Shown: positions 51,247 to 60,338, numbered from the stretch's first letter. The stretch is 64,000 nucleotides of DNA from Chitinophaga sp. S165 (GCF_003182155.1 NZ_QGTG01000004.1:434001-498000); one strand, 5' to 3'. Program-made: numbers and translations. Notes: generated by a model from the letters alone, not told the origin.

Positions 51247-51281
51247 TTACCATTAACGGAATAAATTACCATTAACGGAAT
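51247..51281. promoter_or_regulatory. Perfect 16-nt direct repeat before the AraC-type gene
   Basis: TTACCATTAACGGAAT occurs at 51247-51262 and 51266-51281 (period 19). AraC-family regulators bind such direct repeats. Related motifs lie before the HmuY-like gene at 59211 and 59242, sharing TACCAT-n3-CGGA. The rest of the 421-bp spacer 51008-51428 shows no gene. Confidence 0.7.
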
Positions 51282-51428
51282 TTCATCTTCTGATATATGG
51301 TTGTAAATAAGAGGGTTACGATTTAATAAGTAAAATTTTCCCAATTGCGTAAAATGCTATGACGGTAAAACGCATAGTATTGTGGTGATTATCTGACTGG
51401 TCAACCCAGATAAATCTATCCCTGCCAA

Positions 51429-52427
51429 ATGGAAGACATGCTTTTAGAGAAAAAACCGGCCATGATGTTCTGTAGTTTTGATATATACAAGGCGGACAAT
51501 AGTCCGGTAAAGGAAAGACGCCGGTCTGTAAATAAGCCAGGCCATAACGGGATTGTACATGAACTCTCTTCTCCTGATGGTATCAATCTTGGTTATTACA
51601 ACGTAACATCCACTGTACCGGGAAAGGTCATTATAGAAAATACGAACCCATTCATACAGCTTACCTATACTATCAGCGGCAACAAAAGTTATGAAGTGAA
51701 CAATGGTAAGCAACGACTATCATCGTTTAAAAAGAAAGAATATAACTACTTGTTTTTAACGAAAGAACATGTACATCTTAACTGGCAGCCCGGAGAACGG
51801 TTAGAGATCTTTGAGCTGGGTATCAGTCCTGAATTAATGCTTGATTATCTTCCCCAGGAACATCCTTTTTATGCACTGCTGCACAAGAGTATTGAGCGGA
51901 ATGAACCGACCCCGATGAGCAAGTCAAATCTCTTCCTGCAAACCGAGAGCAACAACATTTTATACAAAATGATCAATTGCCCTTTGGATGGAAGGTACAA
52001 ACAGCTATACATCAAAAGTAAGGTAGGCGAGCTTCTGTCCATTGAACTGGATGCCTTCGAGCAAAGCTTCACCACAAGCCGTGGAAGAGATGAAAAGCCG
52101 GGAGCACTCCGTTCTGTTGATGTTGAACGTATGCATCATGCAAGAGATATCATCGCTTCTAACCTGCAAAGCCCATGTTCATTGATAGACCTGGCGCACC
52201 AGGTCGGGACTAATGATGCCTATCTGAAGCGACACTTCAAAGAAGTGTTCGGCACAACCGTTTTTGGTTATCTCCATCTTATCAAAATGAATCAGGCGAA
52301 GGAGCTACTGGAGTCAGGTGTTTCCATTACCGTCGTTACTAATCTTATCGGGTATAAACATGTATCTCATTTCAACCGTGCATTTAAAAAACACTTTGGC
52401 ATAGGGCCAGGTAAGATCAGGAAATAG
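51429..52427 (+). CDS. AraC-family transcriptional regulator, PchR-like
   Basis: 332 residues. The C-terminal 100 residues hold two helix-turn-helix motifs of the AraC type (SLIDLAHQVGTNDAYLKRHFKEVFG, and VTNLIGYKHVSHFNRAFKKHFGIGPGKIR). The N-terminal two-thirds resemble PchR-type ligand-binding regions, including INCPLDGRYKQLYIKSKVGELLSIELDAFE, typical of regulators that sense siderophores or iron. It is convergent with the TonB-receptor gene (17 bp between stops). The shared direct-repeat motif suggests it controls itself and the HmuY/TonB operon; that link is inference. Confidence 0.9.
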   Translation: MEDMLLEKKPAMMFCSFDIYKADNSPVKERRRSVNKPGHNGIVHELSSPDGINLGYYNVTSTVPGKVIIENTNPFIQLTYTISGNKSYEVNNGKQRLSSFKKKEYNYLFLTKEHVHLNWQPGERLEIFELGISPELMLDYLPQEHPFYALLHKSIERNEPTPMSKSNLFLQTESNNILYKMINCPLDGRYKQLYIKSKVGELLSIELDAFEQSFTTSRGRDEKPGALRSVDVERMHHARDIIASNLQSPCSLIDLAHQVGTNDAYLKRHFKEVFGTTVFGYLHLIKMNQAKELLESGVSITVVTNLIGYKHVSHFNRAFKKHFGIGPGKIRK

Positions 52428-52444
52428 CTTCCGGATCAACCAGA

Positions 52445-54808
52445 TCAACGCAGATTGTAAGCAGCACCTACAAAGAAAACACGTCCGGGCTGTGATGGTA
52501 CTTTCGCATCAATAAAATTGAGCAGGTTCTCTGCATTGAAACGAAGCGATAACTGATGATCTGCCAATAACTTTTTCTCCAGGCCTGCATTCAGCAAATA
52601 ATATCCTCTTACAAACGTATCAAAGCGGTCTATATAGCCATTATTGTTCCTGTCGCTGAAAGGATATTTACCCCGGTAATTAACCCGCACATTGGCGCTT
52701 AAATTCAACGGGCGGTAGGTATAGAATACACGGACATTGTACATATGTCTGGAACGGTTTTCAATACCCCAGTAATCTTTGCCGGAAGGGGTGTAATTAA
52801 CATAACCGGTCTTAGGGTCGAACAGTGGAGAATAATATTTCCCGCCCTCGCGGATCTCGTCTTCTACCGTTTTATCTTTAGCAACCAGGTATTGATATCC
52901 ACCACTGATACTCAAACTTGCAACAGGTGTGTATCTGACAGACAGTTCCACGCCTTTGTAATACGCCTTTGCATTATTTCGGTAAGAATAAAGTGCCCGG
53001 CCATTCATGTCAGTACCTATTAAAACATTATTGATCTGGTTTGTGATATCATGATAGAACACACTACCTTCTGCTCTTATATTTTTCCCCGGTGTTTCCC
53101 AGGTGAGACTGAGATTGTAAGACTTGCTCATCTCAGCTTCCAGTGCTTTTCCTTTTATTTCATTGTATACCGGCTCCAGTTCATATTTGCTGATCTGTCC
53201 TGAAGCCATCATCTGATTCACAATGTTGCGTAGTACAGCACTACCCACTACCATGTAATTGTAGGATGGATTGTAAAACACCTGGTATAACTTCTTCATG
53301 TCAGGAGCTTTAAAACCTGTTCCATACGCGGCTTTTAAACTCAATACAGGTAGTATTTTATATTGTAAGGCCATACTGGGGTCCAGACGCCAGCCATAGT
53401 CTACAATCTGATCGTACCGAAGCCCGAGCGTAGATTCCAGCTTAGAAGTGATCTTCCAGTTAGCTTGTGTATATGCAAAGTATGATTTGATATTGTTCAC
53501 GTTTGTCAGAATGTTCTGATCTATCTGTTCTATATTACCTCCTGCACCTCCCACAACGTCCAGCTTCTCATTCAGTGTGTATGATACCTGTTGTTCCAGC
53601 CGGTGAAGTGTTTGTCCGAATGCCGTTTGACTAATGCTGTCGCCCTGGGTAAGAGCAATGCTCATGTCAGCATCGTAGCGGGTAAAGTAGTAACGGGTCA
53701 TACTCCGCCAACGGGTATTAAAACGGTGATCGAATGTAGCCGACAGGTTCAGGTCTTTTTCATCCAGCACATCTTTCGTAATATAACTTGCGCCATAATC
53801 TTTTGTCATAAAACTTCGCCTTAAACCATAGCGGCCACTTACAGACAACAGGTTCTTTTCATTAAACCTGTAGCGCAAACGTCCCTGTGCCGCATAGTTG
53901 TCATAGGGTGGGGCTGTGGTACCTTTTATAGTGCCGGTACTGGTATTGAAACCTCCTGTATGATAGTAGTTGGTGCTAACTGAGACACTGCCTTTTTTAT
54001 TCATGAAAGGTGTTTCTCCCTCCGCTGTAGCATCTATTGTTTCATTGCTGCCGTAGCTGATGGCAGCCATTGCCTGCGGGTCGGAAACGATATGACGCGT
54101 AATGATGTTGATAGTACCGCCCAATGCGTCTCCGCCGTATAAGTTAGAAGCCGCTCCTTTGGTTATTTCCACGCGTTCAATATTCGACACGCTGATGCGG
54201 GAGAGGTCAAAATTACCGCTGTTGCGTCCAATCATTGGCTGACCATCTATCAGTACCATGACGTATTCACTACCGAACCCTTGCATTTGCACACCAATAG
54301 AGCGTGAGCCTCCTCCTATATCATTTACGATCGCTATGCCTGTTTGTTCCTTCAATACTTCATCGAGCCTGCGGCTGCCCATTAACTCAATAGTACGACG
54401 GTCGATAATCGTCACAGGCATAATGCTGTTTTCAATCTTTATCAATGTTTCAGCATTTGCATTGGCTACCCGCTGACTAACAACATCTACCTGTTTCAGG
54501 TCGCGCTTGTCTGTTTCCATCCGGATGTCTTTGGTGTGCATGGACGCAGATACCCTGAATGTTTCTTTGTGCATCTTATAGCCCATGATCCGTGATGTGA
54601 TGGTGACCACACCCGCTGTTAATCCTGTAAACTGATATTGCCCCAGGTCATTGCTGGTTACTGTTTTTCCGGACGGTTGGATACTTACCATCACGCCGGG
54701 CATACTGTTCCCTGCCGCGTCGGTGATCCTTCCCTGTAATGTGATCTCCTGCGCCCACAATGGAAGTATATCGGTGAAGCACAGTACAAGCATTATAATT
54801 ACTCTCAT
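52445..54808 (-). CDS. TonB-dependent outer-membrane receptor with carboxypeptidase-like N-terminal domain
   Basis: 787 residues from the ATG at 54808 (an upstream in-frame TTG at 54817 is less likely). A signal peptide (MRVIIMLVLCFTDILPLWAQ) precedes a carboxypeptidase-D-like domain at about 20-100. The plug domain is at about 115-235 (MPVTIIDRRTIELMGSRRLDEVLKEQTG, FGSEYVMVLIDGQPMIGR, ISVSNIERVEITKGAASNLYGGDALGGTINIIT). The rest is a 22-strand-type barrel ending in FFVGAAYNLR. A GFKAPDMKKLYQVFYNP segment in the barrel resembles the FRAP/NPxL region of heme receptors such as HmuR. It is the last gene of a five-gene operon with HmuY-like lipoproteins. Confidence 0.92.
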   Translation of the reverse strand: MRVIIMLVLCFTDILPLWAQEITLQGRITDAAGNSMPGVMVSIQPSGKTVTSNDLGQYQFTGLTAGVVTITSRIMGYKMHKETFRVSASMHTKDIRMETDKRDLKQVDVVSQRVANANAETLIKIENSIMPVTIIDRRTIELMGSRRLDEVLKEQTGIAIVNDIGGGSRSIGVQMQGFGSEYVMVLIDGQPMIGRNSGNFDLSRISVSNIERVEITKGAASNLYGGDALGGTINIITRHIVSDPQAMAAISYGSNETIDATAEGETPFMNKKGSVSVSTNYYHTGGFNTSTGTIKGTTAPPYDNYAAQGRLRYRFNEKNLLSVSGRYGLRRSFMTKDYGASYITKDVLDEKDLNLSATFDHRFNTRWRSMTRYYFTRYDADMSIALTQGDSISQTAFGQTLHRLEQQVSYTLNEKLDVVGGAGGNIEQIDQNILTNVNNIKSYFAYTQANWKITSKLESTLGLRYDQIVDYGWRLDPSMALQYKILPVLSLKAAYGTGFKAPDMKKLYQVFYNPSYNYMVVGSAVLRNIVNQMMASGQISKYELEPVYNEIKGKALEAEMSKSYNLSLTWETPGKNIRAEGSVFYHDITNQINNVLIGTDMNGRALYSYRNNAKAYYKGVELSVRYTPVASLSISGGYQYLVAKDKTVEDEIREGGKYYSPLFDPKTGYVNYTPSGKDYWGIENRSRHMYNVRVFYTYRPLNLSANVRVNYRGKYPFSDRNNNGYIDRFDTFVRGYYLLNAGLEKKLLADHQLSLRFNAENLLNFIDAKVPSQPGRVFFVGAAYNLR

Positions 54809-54833
54809 GATTTGCAATTAGTAGTTTACAGGC

Positions 54834-56036
54834 TTAATTCCTTGTTTTCAGATTACGGCTCCCATCTTCCTGGATGAAATAGCGGAATGTGAAATAAGGC
54901 GAAGGCCAATTGAGATCGGTTACTACTTCCGGTGCTCCTTTATACATACTGATCATTTGCAGTTTGCCGTATCTGTAAGAGCTCTTGCCGCTAACAGGGT
55001 CAATGTGCTGTAGCCGCAAATAATATGCTCTGTATGGGAAGGGCTGCGCTACGTGAGTGGTGGTGCTGTATTCATACCATGCATTCACACCTTCTCCATA
55101 CTCTGATGAATAGCCCATTTGCATGTTATAGGCAGGTACTGCGTCAAAAAGACTATCTGCCGGTGCTTCATCCATAAACTCATAGCCATACGTATACATG
55201 ATTACGGATGTGCTGGTGACAGGACTGCCATATCCCGGGTTCTTATTGTAGCTGCCATTATTCAACCAGATGAGGCCATTGAAGTTTTCAGTGAAAGCAA
55301 TGTCCCATTTATCCGTTTTCAGATAACGGGCAGAATCTGCCGCATCACGAATGAACTGCTGACTATGATCACTGAAGCGGAACAGGAACATGTTATATCT
55401 GCCTGTTTCCTTGCCGCTTTTGCTATATTGAACCTGGAGGAAATCTACATTGCTGCGGTAATTAGCGTTGTTTACCAGCAGTGCCCATGCCTTACCGGAA
55501 TAGACATACACACGTTGATTATCACCATCATGATAGGCCCAGCTGGCTTCAGGATGTATGGGAGGTTGTTTTGCAGAACCTCGCCAGTTAACAGATATAC
55601 CGTCTTTTTCAGGAGTATAACTATCTATATTCATCTGGTACCATGCGCCACTGCGGAATATATAATCCTTTCCATCTGCAGTGTTACTATAGGCATTGTT
55701 CTCCGCGGGATTAACAGGATGTGATGCAGCAGAAGTTAGCCATGTAATACCTTCTTCGCTGTTGGTGTCTATACCAACTGCCGCATTGATCTTCTCATTT
55801 CTCCACGGCACAATACGGATGGAGTCAGTCCATGAAGAGTTGTAATAACGCAGGCGCATATAAGTATCACCTGTTTCATATTTGTTCTCCCATCCGTCGG
55901 AAGCCAGTGTGTCGCCCGGAAGATCATATACTACGGTACTTCGCTGGTCTTCGTAATTGACAATGTTTTCCTCCGGTTTATAACACGCAGCAAGTAGCAG
56001 GGTACCTGCTACTGCTGTGTAAAATATCTTCTTCAT
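54834..56036 (-). CDS. HmuY-family lipoprotein (2)
   Basis: 400 residues from the ATG at 56036, which overlaps the upstream stop as TAATG. The lipoprotein signal MKKIFYTAVAGTLLLAAC lipidates Cys18. HmuY-family features are TDKWDIAFTENFNGLIWLNNGS in the middle and, near the C-terminus, RYGKLQMISMYKGAPEVVTDLNWPSPYFTFRYFIQEDGSR. In Porphyromonas gingivalis HmuY binds heme and passes it to HmuR; a TonB receptor gene follows here by 25 nt. Whether this protein binds heme is untested. The extra N-terminal 180 residues make it longer than HmuY itself. Confidence 0.82.
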   Translation of the reverse strand: MKKIFYTAVAGTLLLAACYKPEENIVNYEDQRSTVVYDLPGDTLASDGWENKYETGDTYMRLRYYNSSWTDSIRIVPWRNEKINAAVGIDTNSEEGITWLTSAASHPVNPAENNAYSNTADGKDYIFRSGAWYQMNIDSYTPEKDGISVNWRGSAKQPPIHPEASWAYHDGDNQRVYVYSGKAWALLVNNANYRSNVDFLQVQYSKSGKETGRYNMFLFRFSDHSQQFIRDAADSARYLKTDKWDIAFTENFNGLIWLNNGSYNKNPGYGSPVTSTSVIMYTYGYEFMDEAPADSLFDAVPAYNMQMGYSSEYGEGVNAWYEYSTTTHVAQPFPYRAYYLRLQHIDPVSGKSSYRYGKLQMISMYKGAPEVVTDLNWPSPYFTFRYFIQEDGSRNLKTRN

Positions 56037-57049
56037 TATTGTTTTACAGGAATTATTGGCCATGCATCCCAACTCAATATCTTGGCCAGATATGTCAGAT
56101 CGTAATATGGATTTATGTGATACAGTATTACGCTCGCTGGTTGTCTGTCGATCGGATAATCAGGTATTTTGAATTTGATCGTACTGTCTGTCTGTATTAA
56201 TGCATTTGCCTCAAATTGGTAATTTTCAATCACCAGCTTAGTGAACTTTTTCGCATACCATTTGCTGACATTCCCATTGTAATCATCCCAGAACTTGAGG
56301 GTGACACTATCGCCGGCAGAAACCTGTTGACCTGCATTTTCGAAAGTAAGATGTAACAGGCCACTGAAATCAATATCAGGCATGCGGATATTGACCAGTT
56401 TTTCATCAGAGATACGATTGCCAATTTTTACACGGATCTTATGCACACCTGTATCCAGGATATCAGAATATTCAGGAAGATTGGCAACAATGTTGGTCAT
56501 TGTAAGTTTTGTGTAGTCTATTGGCAGGTCAAATTCAAAACCATCGCTCAGGCGTTCCGCATACACATGTACATCGGCAGTATCGCCGGAGAGGAAATAT
56601 TCTCCGCTAACGTTCACCTGAGTGCCGGAGATCCAGTGCAGGTTATTAGGACTTATTTGCGAAATGCGTGGTACAGCGTGATTGATCACTGGTTTCAGCC
56701 GGTATGTTTGTTTAGATCCGTCTTCCGCAGTAACTGTATATATAGTCGCCGTGCTGAAAACAACTTCTGTTCCTGATGCAGGCGAAATAGTGGCTGAAGG
56801 TGAGACTACTATATTGGGCTTGATCGTAGCCGGAATGTTTGTTTCGGCCGCCCAATAGATGATGATTTCTCCGTTATTGATAGTAGCGTTTATTGAGTCG
56901 CCGGCATAGCCTACCAGCGCAAAGGTTTCAATATTTTTATAAGGGCGTTTCTCATACTCATATTCAGTTTTGCTACAGCCCTGCAGTAACAGAAATGCAC
57001 CTATACAAAGCGCCGGTACGAGTTGTGAAAATCGTTTCATGGTATTCAT
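56036..57049 (-). CDS. Lipoprotein with DUF5018-like and IPT/TIG-like domains
   Basis: 337 residues (an internal start at residue 4 is equally possible). The lipoprotein signal ends in LLLQGCSK. A first beta domain (about 38-120, ITPNIVV-like strands and SATISPASGTEVVFSTATIYTVTAEDGSKQTYRL) matches the DUF5018 pattern. A second domain (about 125-225, PRISQISPNNLHWISGTQVNVSGEYFLSG) resembles IPT/TIG. The C-terminal 100 residues are unassigned. Its architecture mirrors the gene just upstream. It probably sits on the outer membrane with its operon partners. Confidence 0.7.
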   Translation of the reverse strand: MNTMKRFSQLVPALCIGAFLLLQGCSKTEYEYEKRPYKNIETFALVGYAGDSINATINNGEIIIYWAAETNIPATIKPNIVVSPSATISPASGTEVVFSTATIYTVTAEDGSKQTYRLKPVINHAVPRISQISPNNLHWISGTQVNVSGEYFLSGDTADVHVYAERLSDGFEFDLPIDYTKLTMTNIVANLPEYSDILDTGVHKIRVKIGNRISDEKLVNIRMPDIDFSGLLHLTFENAGQQVSAGDSVTLKFWDDYNGNVSKWYAKKFTKLVIENYQFEANALIQTDSTIKFKIPDYPIDRQPASVILYHINPYYDLTYLAKILSWDAWPIIPVKQ

Positions 57050-57067
57050 ATCTTATCTGTTATGGAC

Positions 57068-58240
57068 TTATTTTTTCGCTGTTATTGTGAATATCCGGCC
57101 GATAGTGGCAAGCATGTTATCTTTTCCCCAGCCTGTTTCATCCTTAAAATCGAAATAGAAACCTATTCCCGGGTAATCTATTGTAAAGGAGTATATATAA
57201 GAGCCGATAGCGCCGGCTGGAAGTTCCGGGAAAACAGCTTTTACTTCTGTACGGCTACTGCTGATGATCTTCATTCCCAGCTGCTGTCCAAACAGATCGT
57301 CAGGGAAGGTAGCAGGATAGGAGCCGCCGAAATTAAACCCGGACTTAACGAATTTCATATATACCCTGTCAAGGCCAATGAGCGATCCGTTCTGAGTGTC
57401 GTTTGTATTACGCCCCTGTACTGCGAATGTAACAGTGTCGCCCGGTGCATATACAGATGTGGATTTTAAATTCGTGAACTTAGGTTTATTGTATACGAGG
57501 CGAATAGGAGGTAACTGCGCTGTGCGTCCCTGGTGTTCCATTTTTACGTTGTAATATCCGCTATCAGCATCAGCAGAAATATCCAGCATCATGGTGTAAT
57601 AATTTGCACCCGGCGTTACTTCATATGTTTTCAGTATATCTGTATAAACCTGACCGGTAGTCCTGTTCGTCAATGTGAATTTTGCGTTGGCGCTGGTGGA
57701 ACCTAAGTTACCATAGATAGGTAATCTACCATATACTGCCCTTCTTATAGAAGAATCGTAGTCTATCTCTGTGCTGCCTGGTTGTGTGAATACGTAGCCA
57801 ACTTTTAAACTGTCCGGATGTGGTGCAATCCGCAGGACGAGGGTGTATTTACGTTTAGTACTGTCACTTCCGGAAACAGTATAAGTATATCCTGTAGTAT
57901 CAAGTGGAACAGGTGCTATTCCACCATCTAAATTGATGACATTTCCGGCAGCATCTAACAGCTTCGCATCTTTGTCTATCACGATCTCCGGCACTACATA
58001 GTCAATACCCACATAGTAGGGAATATAGAGTGTGATGGTATTCCTGATGTTATCGATCGCACCGAAAAGAGTATCGGCTGCATTGGTAACCTTATATTCC
58101 AGGATAGTGTTATTGGATGTCCGTTCGTAAGGAACCACTTCTGTTTTCTTGCAGGATAATACCGAAGTGAATATCATCACCATGGTTGCCAGCACGTAGT
58201 ATTGCCTGGACCTGTTTACTGATTGTTTCATCGTATTCAT
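57068..58240 (-). CDS. Lipoprotein with DUF5018-like domain
   Basis: 390 residues. The signal region ends in IFTSVLSCKK, with lipidation at the Cys. Residues about 42-135 (ILEYKVTNAADTLFGAIDNIRNTITLYIPYYVGIDYVVPEIVIDKDAKL, then YTVSGSDSTKRKYTLVL) match DUF5018-like beta domains of Bacteroidota surface lipoproteins. The rest is beta-rich, with ANAKFTLTNRTTGQVYTDIL and a terminal block GAIGSYIYSFTIDYPGIGFYFDFKDETG. It shares the MNTMK start and domain order with the next gene and is probably an old duplicate. Function unknown; uptake-locus context. Confidence 0.68.
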   Translation of the reverse strand: MNTMKQSVNRSRQYYVLATMVMIFTSVLSCKKTEVVPYERTSNNTILEYKVTNAADTLFGAIDNIRNTITLYIPYYVGIDYVVPEIVIDKDAKLLDAAGNVINLDGGIAPVPLDTTGYTYTVSGSDSTKRKYTLVLRIAPHPDSLKVGYVFTQPGSTEIDYDSSIRRAVYGRLPIYGNLGSTSANAKFTLTNRTTGQVYTDILKTYEVTPGANYYTMMLDISADADSGYYNVKMEHQGRTAQLPPIRLVYNKPKFTNLKSTSVYAPGDTVTFAVQGRNTNDTQNGSLIGLDRVYMKFVKSGFNFGGSYPATFPDDLFGQQLGMKIISSSRTEVKAVFPELPAGAIGSYIYSFTIDYPGIGFYFDFKDETGWGKDNMLATIGRIFTITAKK

Positions 58241-58294
58241 GTATGGAGAGTTCTGTATGTTGTTTATTAACCTGATCCAGAGTAAAGTGTGGTG

Positions 58295-59161
58295 CTATAA
58301 CTTTATAGTAAGTTTTGGACGATTGATCATGAAACCGAAACGCCGTTCATCCGCTTTTGCAAGTACATACCTGAAACTGTACACCGGCATTTTGATGTTC
58401 TTATCTCTACGCATTTCCATCGGATCCAAGATGCCCTGGTACATACTTTGGGTTTCCATTTTAGCATAGTTGCCTTTGGCTGTTTTGATGATGATGGTCC
58501 GCGGTCTTAACTGACGTACATTTTTAAAAGTATCCACCGTTACCTGCGAGAGACAATACATCATGTGCTGGTATTTGACAACTTCCGCCTGTGCTGCAGG
58601 ATCGGGGTTATCAATATCTTTCATCTTGTCGGGACGCAGGAAATTACCGCCGAATGTATACACCACATGTCCCAGTGGCGACCCGAAAGCCCCCTGATCA
58701 TCCAGTCCTGTTTGCCCGGGATATTTAAACTGGCTGTCGTCCGGAATTTCAGTTACATCGTCAAATGCGGCGTCTAATACAACGATGCCTCCGATAGCAG
58801 AGGTGCCATAACCGAAGCCGCTTTTTGTACCGTTATTGCCAGAGATGGTAGTACGGAACATACCGCTGAAAGCAATATCCCAACGCTCAGTACTTCTGTA
58901 TCCTATTCCAATGGAAGAAAAACGTTCGAGACTAAAGAACATAGGATCTTCGTCGTCCAATGGTTCATGCCCTTCCGGCAAATGAGCGCCCAGGTCGAGT
59001 ATCTGTATTTCGCGGTTAAAGGCTGAATCACTTGGCGGTACGTCAGCTTCCCAGTCCATGCCATTGAGATCGTATACTTTACCGCATGCACTGCAAAGCA
59101 TCATCGTAATGGCAAGGCAATAAATAATCCTGGGTATCATCAATTTGTTTTGAAGACGCAT
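58295..59161 (-). CDS. HmuY-family lipoprotein (1), first gene of the uptake operon
   Basis: 288 residues from the ATG at 59161; further ATGs at 59173 and 59140 are alternatives. The signal ends in TMMLCSACGK, lipidated Cys. HmuY-type elements are STERWDIAFSGMFRTTISGNNGT in the first half and, at the C-terminus, RPRTIIIKTAKGNYAKMETQSMYQG followed by MPVYSFRYVLA. It is a diverged relative of the HmuY-like protein at 54834. Two TACCAT-n3-CGGA motifs lie 50-96 bp upstream, and a CAACTTTG box (one mismatch from TAnnTTTG) at 59192-59199. Confidence 0.8.
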   Translation of the reverse strand: MRLQNKLMIPRIIYCLAITMMLCSACGKVYDLNGMDWEADVPPSDSAFNREIQILDLGAHLPEGHEPLDDEDPMFFSLERFSSIGIGYRSTERWDIAFSGMFRTTISGNNGTKSGFGYGTSAIGGIVVLDAAFDDVTEIPDDSQFKYPGQTGLDDQGAFGSPLGHVVYTFGGNFLRPDKMKDIDNPDPAAQAEVVKYQHMMYCLSQVTVDTFKNVRQLRPRTIIIKTAKGNYAKMETQSMYQGILDPMEMRRDKNIKMPVYSFRYVLAKADERRFGFMINRPKLTIKL

Positions 59162-59210
59162 AATGGTTGGCATGGCTTGGAATATCGGCGGCAAAGTTGA
59201 TTGAAACTTA

Positions 59211-59257
59211 TTACCATAGCCGGAGAAACTGGATAAGATTTATACCATTGCCGGAAA
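59211..59257. promoter_or_regulatory. Putative AraC-regulator operator before the HmuY/TonB operon
   Basis: TTACCATAGCCGGAGA at 59211-59226 and ATACCATTGCCGGAAA at 59242-59257, period 31. Both match 11-12 of 16 positions of the perfect repeat before the AraC-type gene. The nearer copy overlaps the expected -33 position of the HmuY(1) promoter, a usual activator site. The rest of the spacer 59162-59589 holds the repeats listed separately. Confidence 0.6.
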
Positions 59258-59396
59258 ACTTGGAGGAGGGATCAGGTTGAATACCTGACGATTGGTGCGT
59301 TTAGCAGATATTCAGAACGTCCCCATCAGACAAGTGCTATATCCCATTACCTCCCGCATCGCAGTTCACTTAGCACAGTTATCCTTCTACAGTGTT

Positions 59397-59415
59397 CTGA
59401 TAGGCTTCCTATCAG
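59397..59415. repeat. 8-bp palindrome CTGATAGG-CTT-CCTATCAG
   Basis: Perfect 8-bp inverted repeat with a 3-nt loop, no T tract after it. It lies 14 bp before the 11-nt direct repeats. Confidence 0.5.
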
Positions 59416-59428
59416 CTTCATATAAGGC

Positions 59429-59461
59429 TACTAAAAGGGTATCAAAAGGATATCAAAAGGT
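59429..59461. repeat. Three direct repeats with 11-nt period (TAtCAAAAGGx)
   Basis: TACTAAAAGGG, TATCAAAAGGA and TATCAAAAGGT start at 59429, 59440 and 59451. An 11-bp period puts the copies on one DNA face, as in OmpR/PhoB-type operators. They lie about 75-105 bp upstream of the -7 box of the gene at 59590. Confidence 0.6.
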
Positions 59462-59533
59462 CATTTATATATCAAATCGATATTGAAGTGCCCTTTAAAT
59501 GATATTTTAATGACGATTTAATATCCTTATACG

Positions 59534-59541
59534 TACCTTTG
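59534..59541 (+). promoter_or_regulatory. Promoter -7 box (TACCTTTG) of the 59590 gene
   Basis: Perfect TAnnTTTG match 48 nt before the ATG. No TTG at the -33 position, so an activator may be needed. Confidence 0.5.
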
Positions 59542-59589
59542 AGGAACGATATAGAAAACTTATATCACTAACCTCAAAACGACCTTTTT

Positions 59590-60129
59590 ATGGCCATTGT
59601 TAAAGACAATATCCTCATGCAACTTGTCCGGGGTTCCCTGGGCAGACAAATCACGATCTATGAACGGAATGGGCAGATCATTATGGCGAAGAAACGCGGC
59701 CCTTCAAGGAAAAAGCCTACGCAAAAGCAGCTGGAAGCAAGGCTTAAGATGACCATTGCTTCAGCACGGGCGCAGCTGATGATGGAAGACCCGCAGATAA
59801 AGGCTTACTATCAGTCGCTGGCAGGGCCTGGGCAAAATGCCTATAATATAGCTGTCAAGGATGCGTATCGCAGTCCTGAAGTCCAGAATATCAGATTAGA
59901 AGGTGAGCAGGTTGTAGTGACTACCCAAAATGAGTTTAGGGTAGCAGAAGTGGAGGTAAAGGTAGTAGACGCTGATGGTGTTGTTACTGAGAGTGGGCGT
60001 GCATTTTTGGGCTGGAATGGAGTAGACTGGCATTATAAAGCCACTGCACTGCCAGCAGGCGGTAGGGTCATTGTGGTAGCGAAAAATTTACCAGGGAATC
60101 GAACGGTAAAGGAATTACAGCTTACCTAA
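59590..60129 (+). CDS. Small protein of unknown function, basic N-terminus
   Basis: 179 residues, no signal peptide or membrane segment. The N-terminal 55 residues are strongly basic (GSLGRQITIYERNGQIIMAKKRGPSRKKPTQKQLEARLKM) and could bind nucleic acid. The middle is helical (YYQSLAGPGQNAYNIAVKDAY). The C-terminal 80 residues are beta-rich (VVVTTQNEFRVAEVEVKVVDADG). The GSLG and tail of basic residues recall a family of small Chitinophaga/Sphingobacteriales proteins present in several copies per genome, from memory only. Isolated gene with an unusual upstream region. Confidence 0.65.
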   Translation: MAIVKDNILMQLVRGSLGRQITIYERNGQIIMAKKRGPSRKKPTQKQLEARLKMTIASARAQLMMEDPQIKAYYQSLAGPGQNAYNIAVKDAYRSPEVQNIRLEGEQVVVTTQNEFRVAEVEVKVVDADGVVTESGRAFLGWNGVDWHYKATALPAGGRVIVVAKNLPGNRTVKELQLT

Positions 60130-60245
60130 AAGCCTCTTCACTGTTTACAAATACCTTCTTTCTGTTCCACGTTAAAAGCGGATAGGCGTTGCCGTGACTA
60201 AAACGTACGAATTTCCAGGCTTTCTTGAGGCGGGGTTATCATCAC

Positions 60246-60280
60246 AAAAAAAAGCGGCGATATCTTCCGATACCGCCGCT
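60246..60280 (-). terminator. gcvP terminator
   Basis: 12-bp stem with one mismatch (60253-60264 with 60269-60280), 4-nt loop. On the minus strand it is followed by seven T (plus-strand A run 60246-60252). Confidence 0.85.
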
Positions 60281-60338
60281 TATATTTTACGCCTGCATTA
60301 CCTACAGGACTTTATCTTTCAGTGCTCAAATTTCCTTA

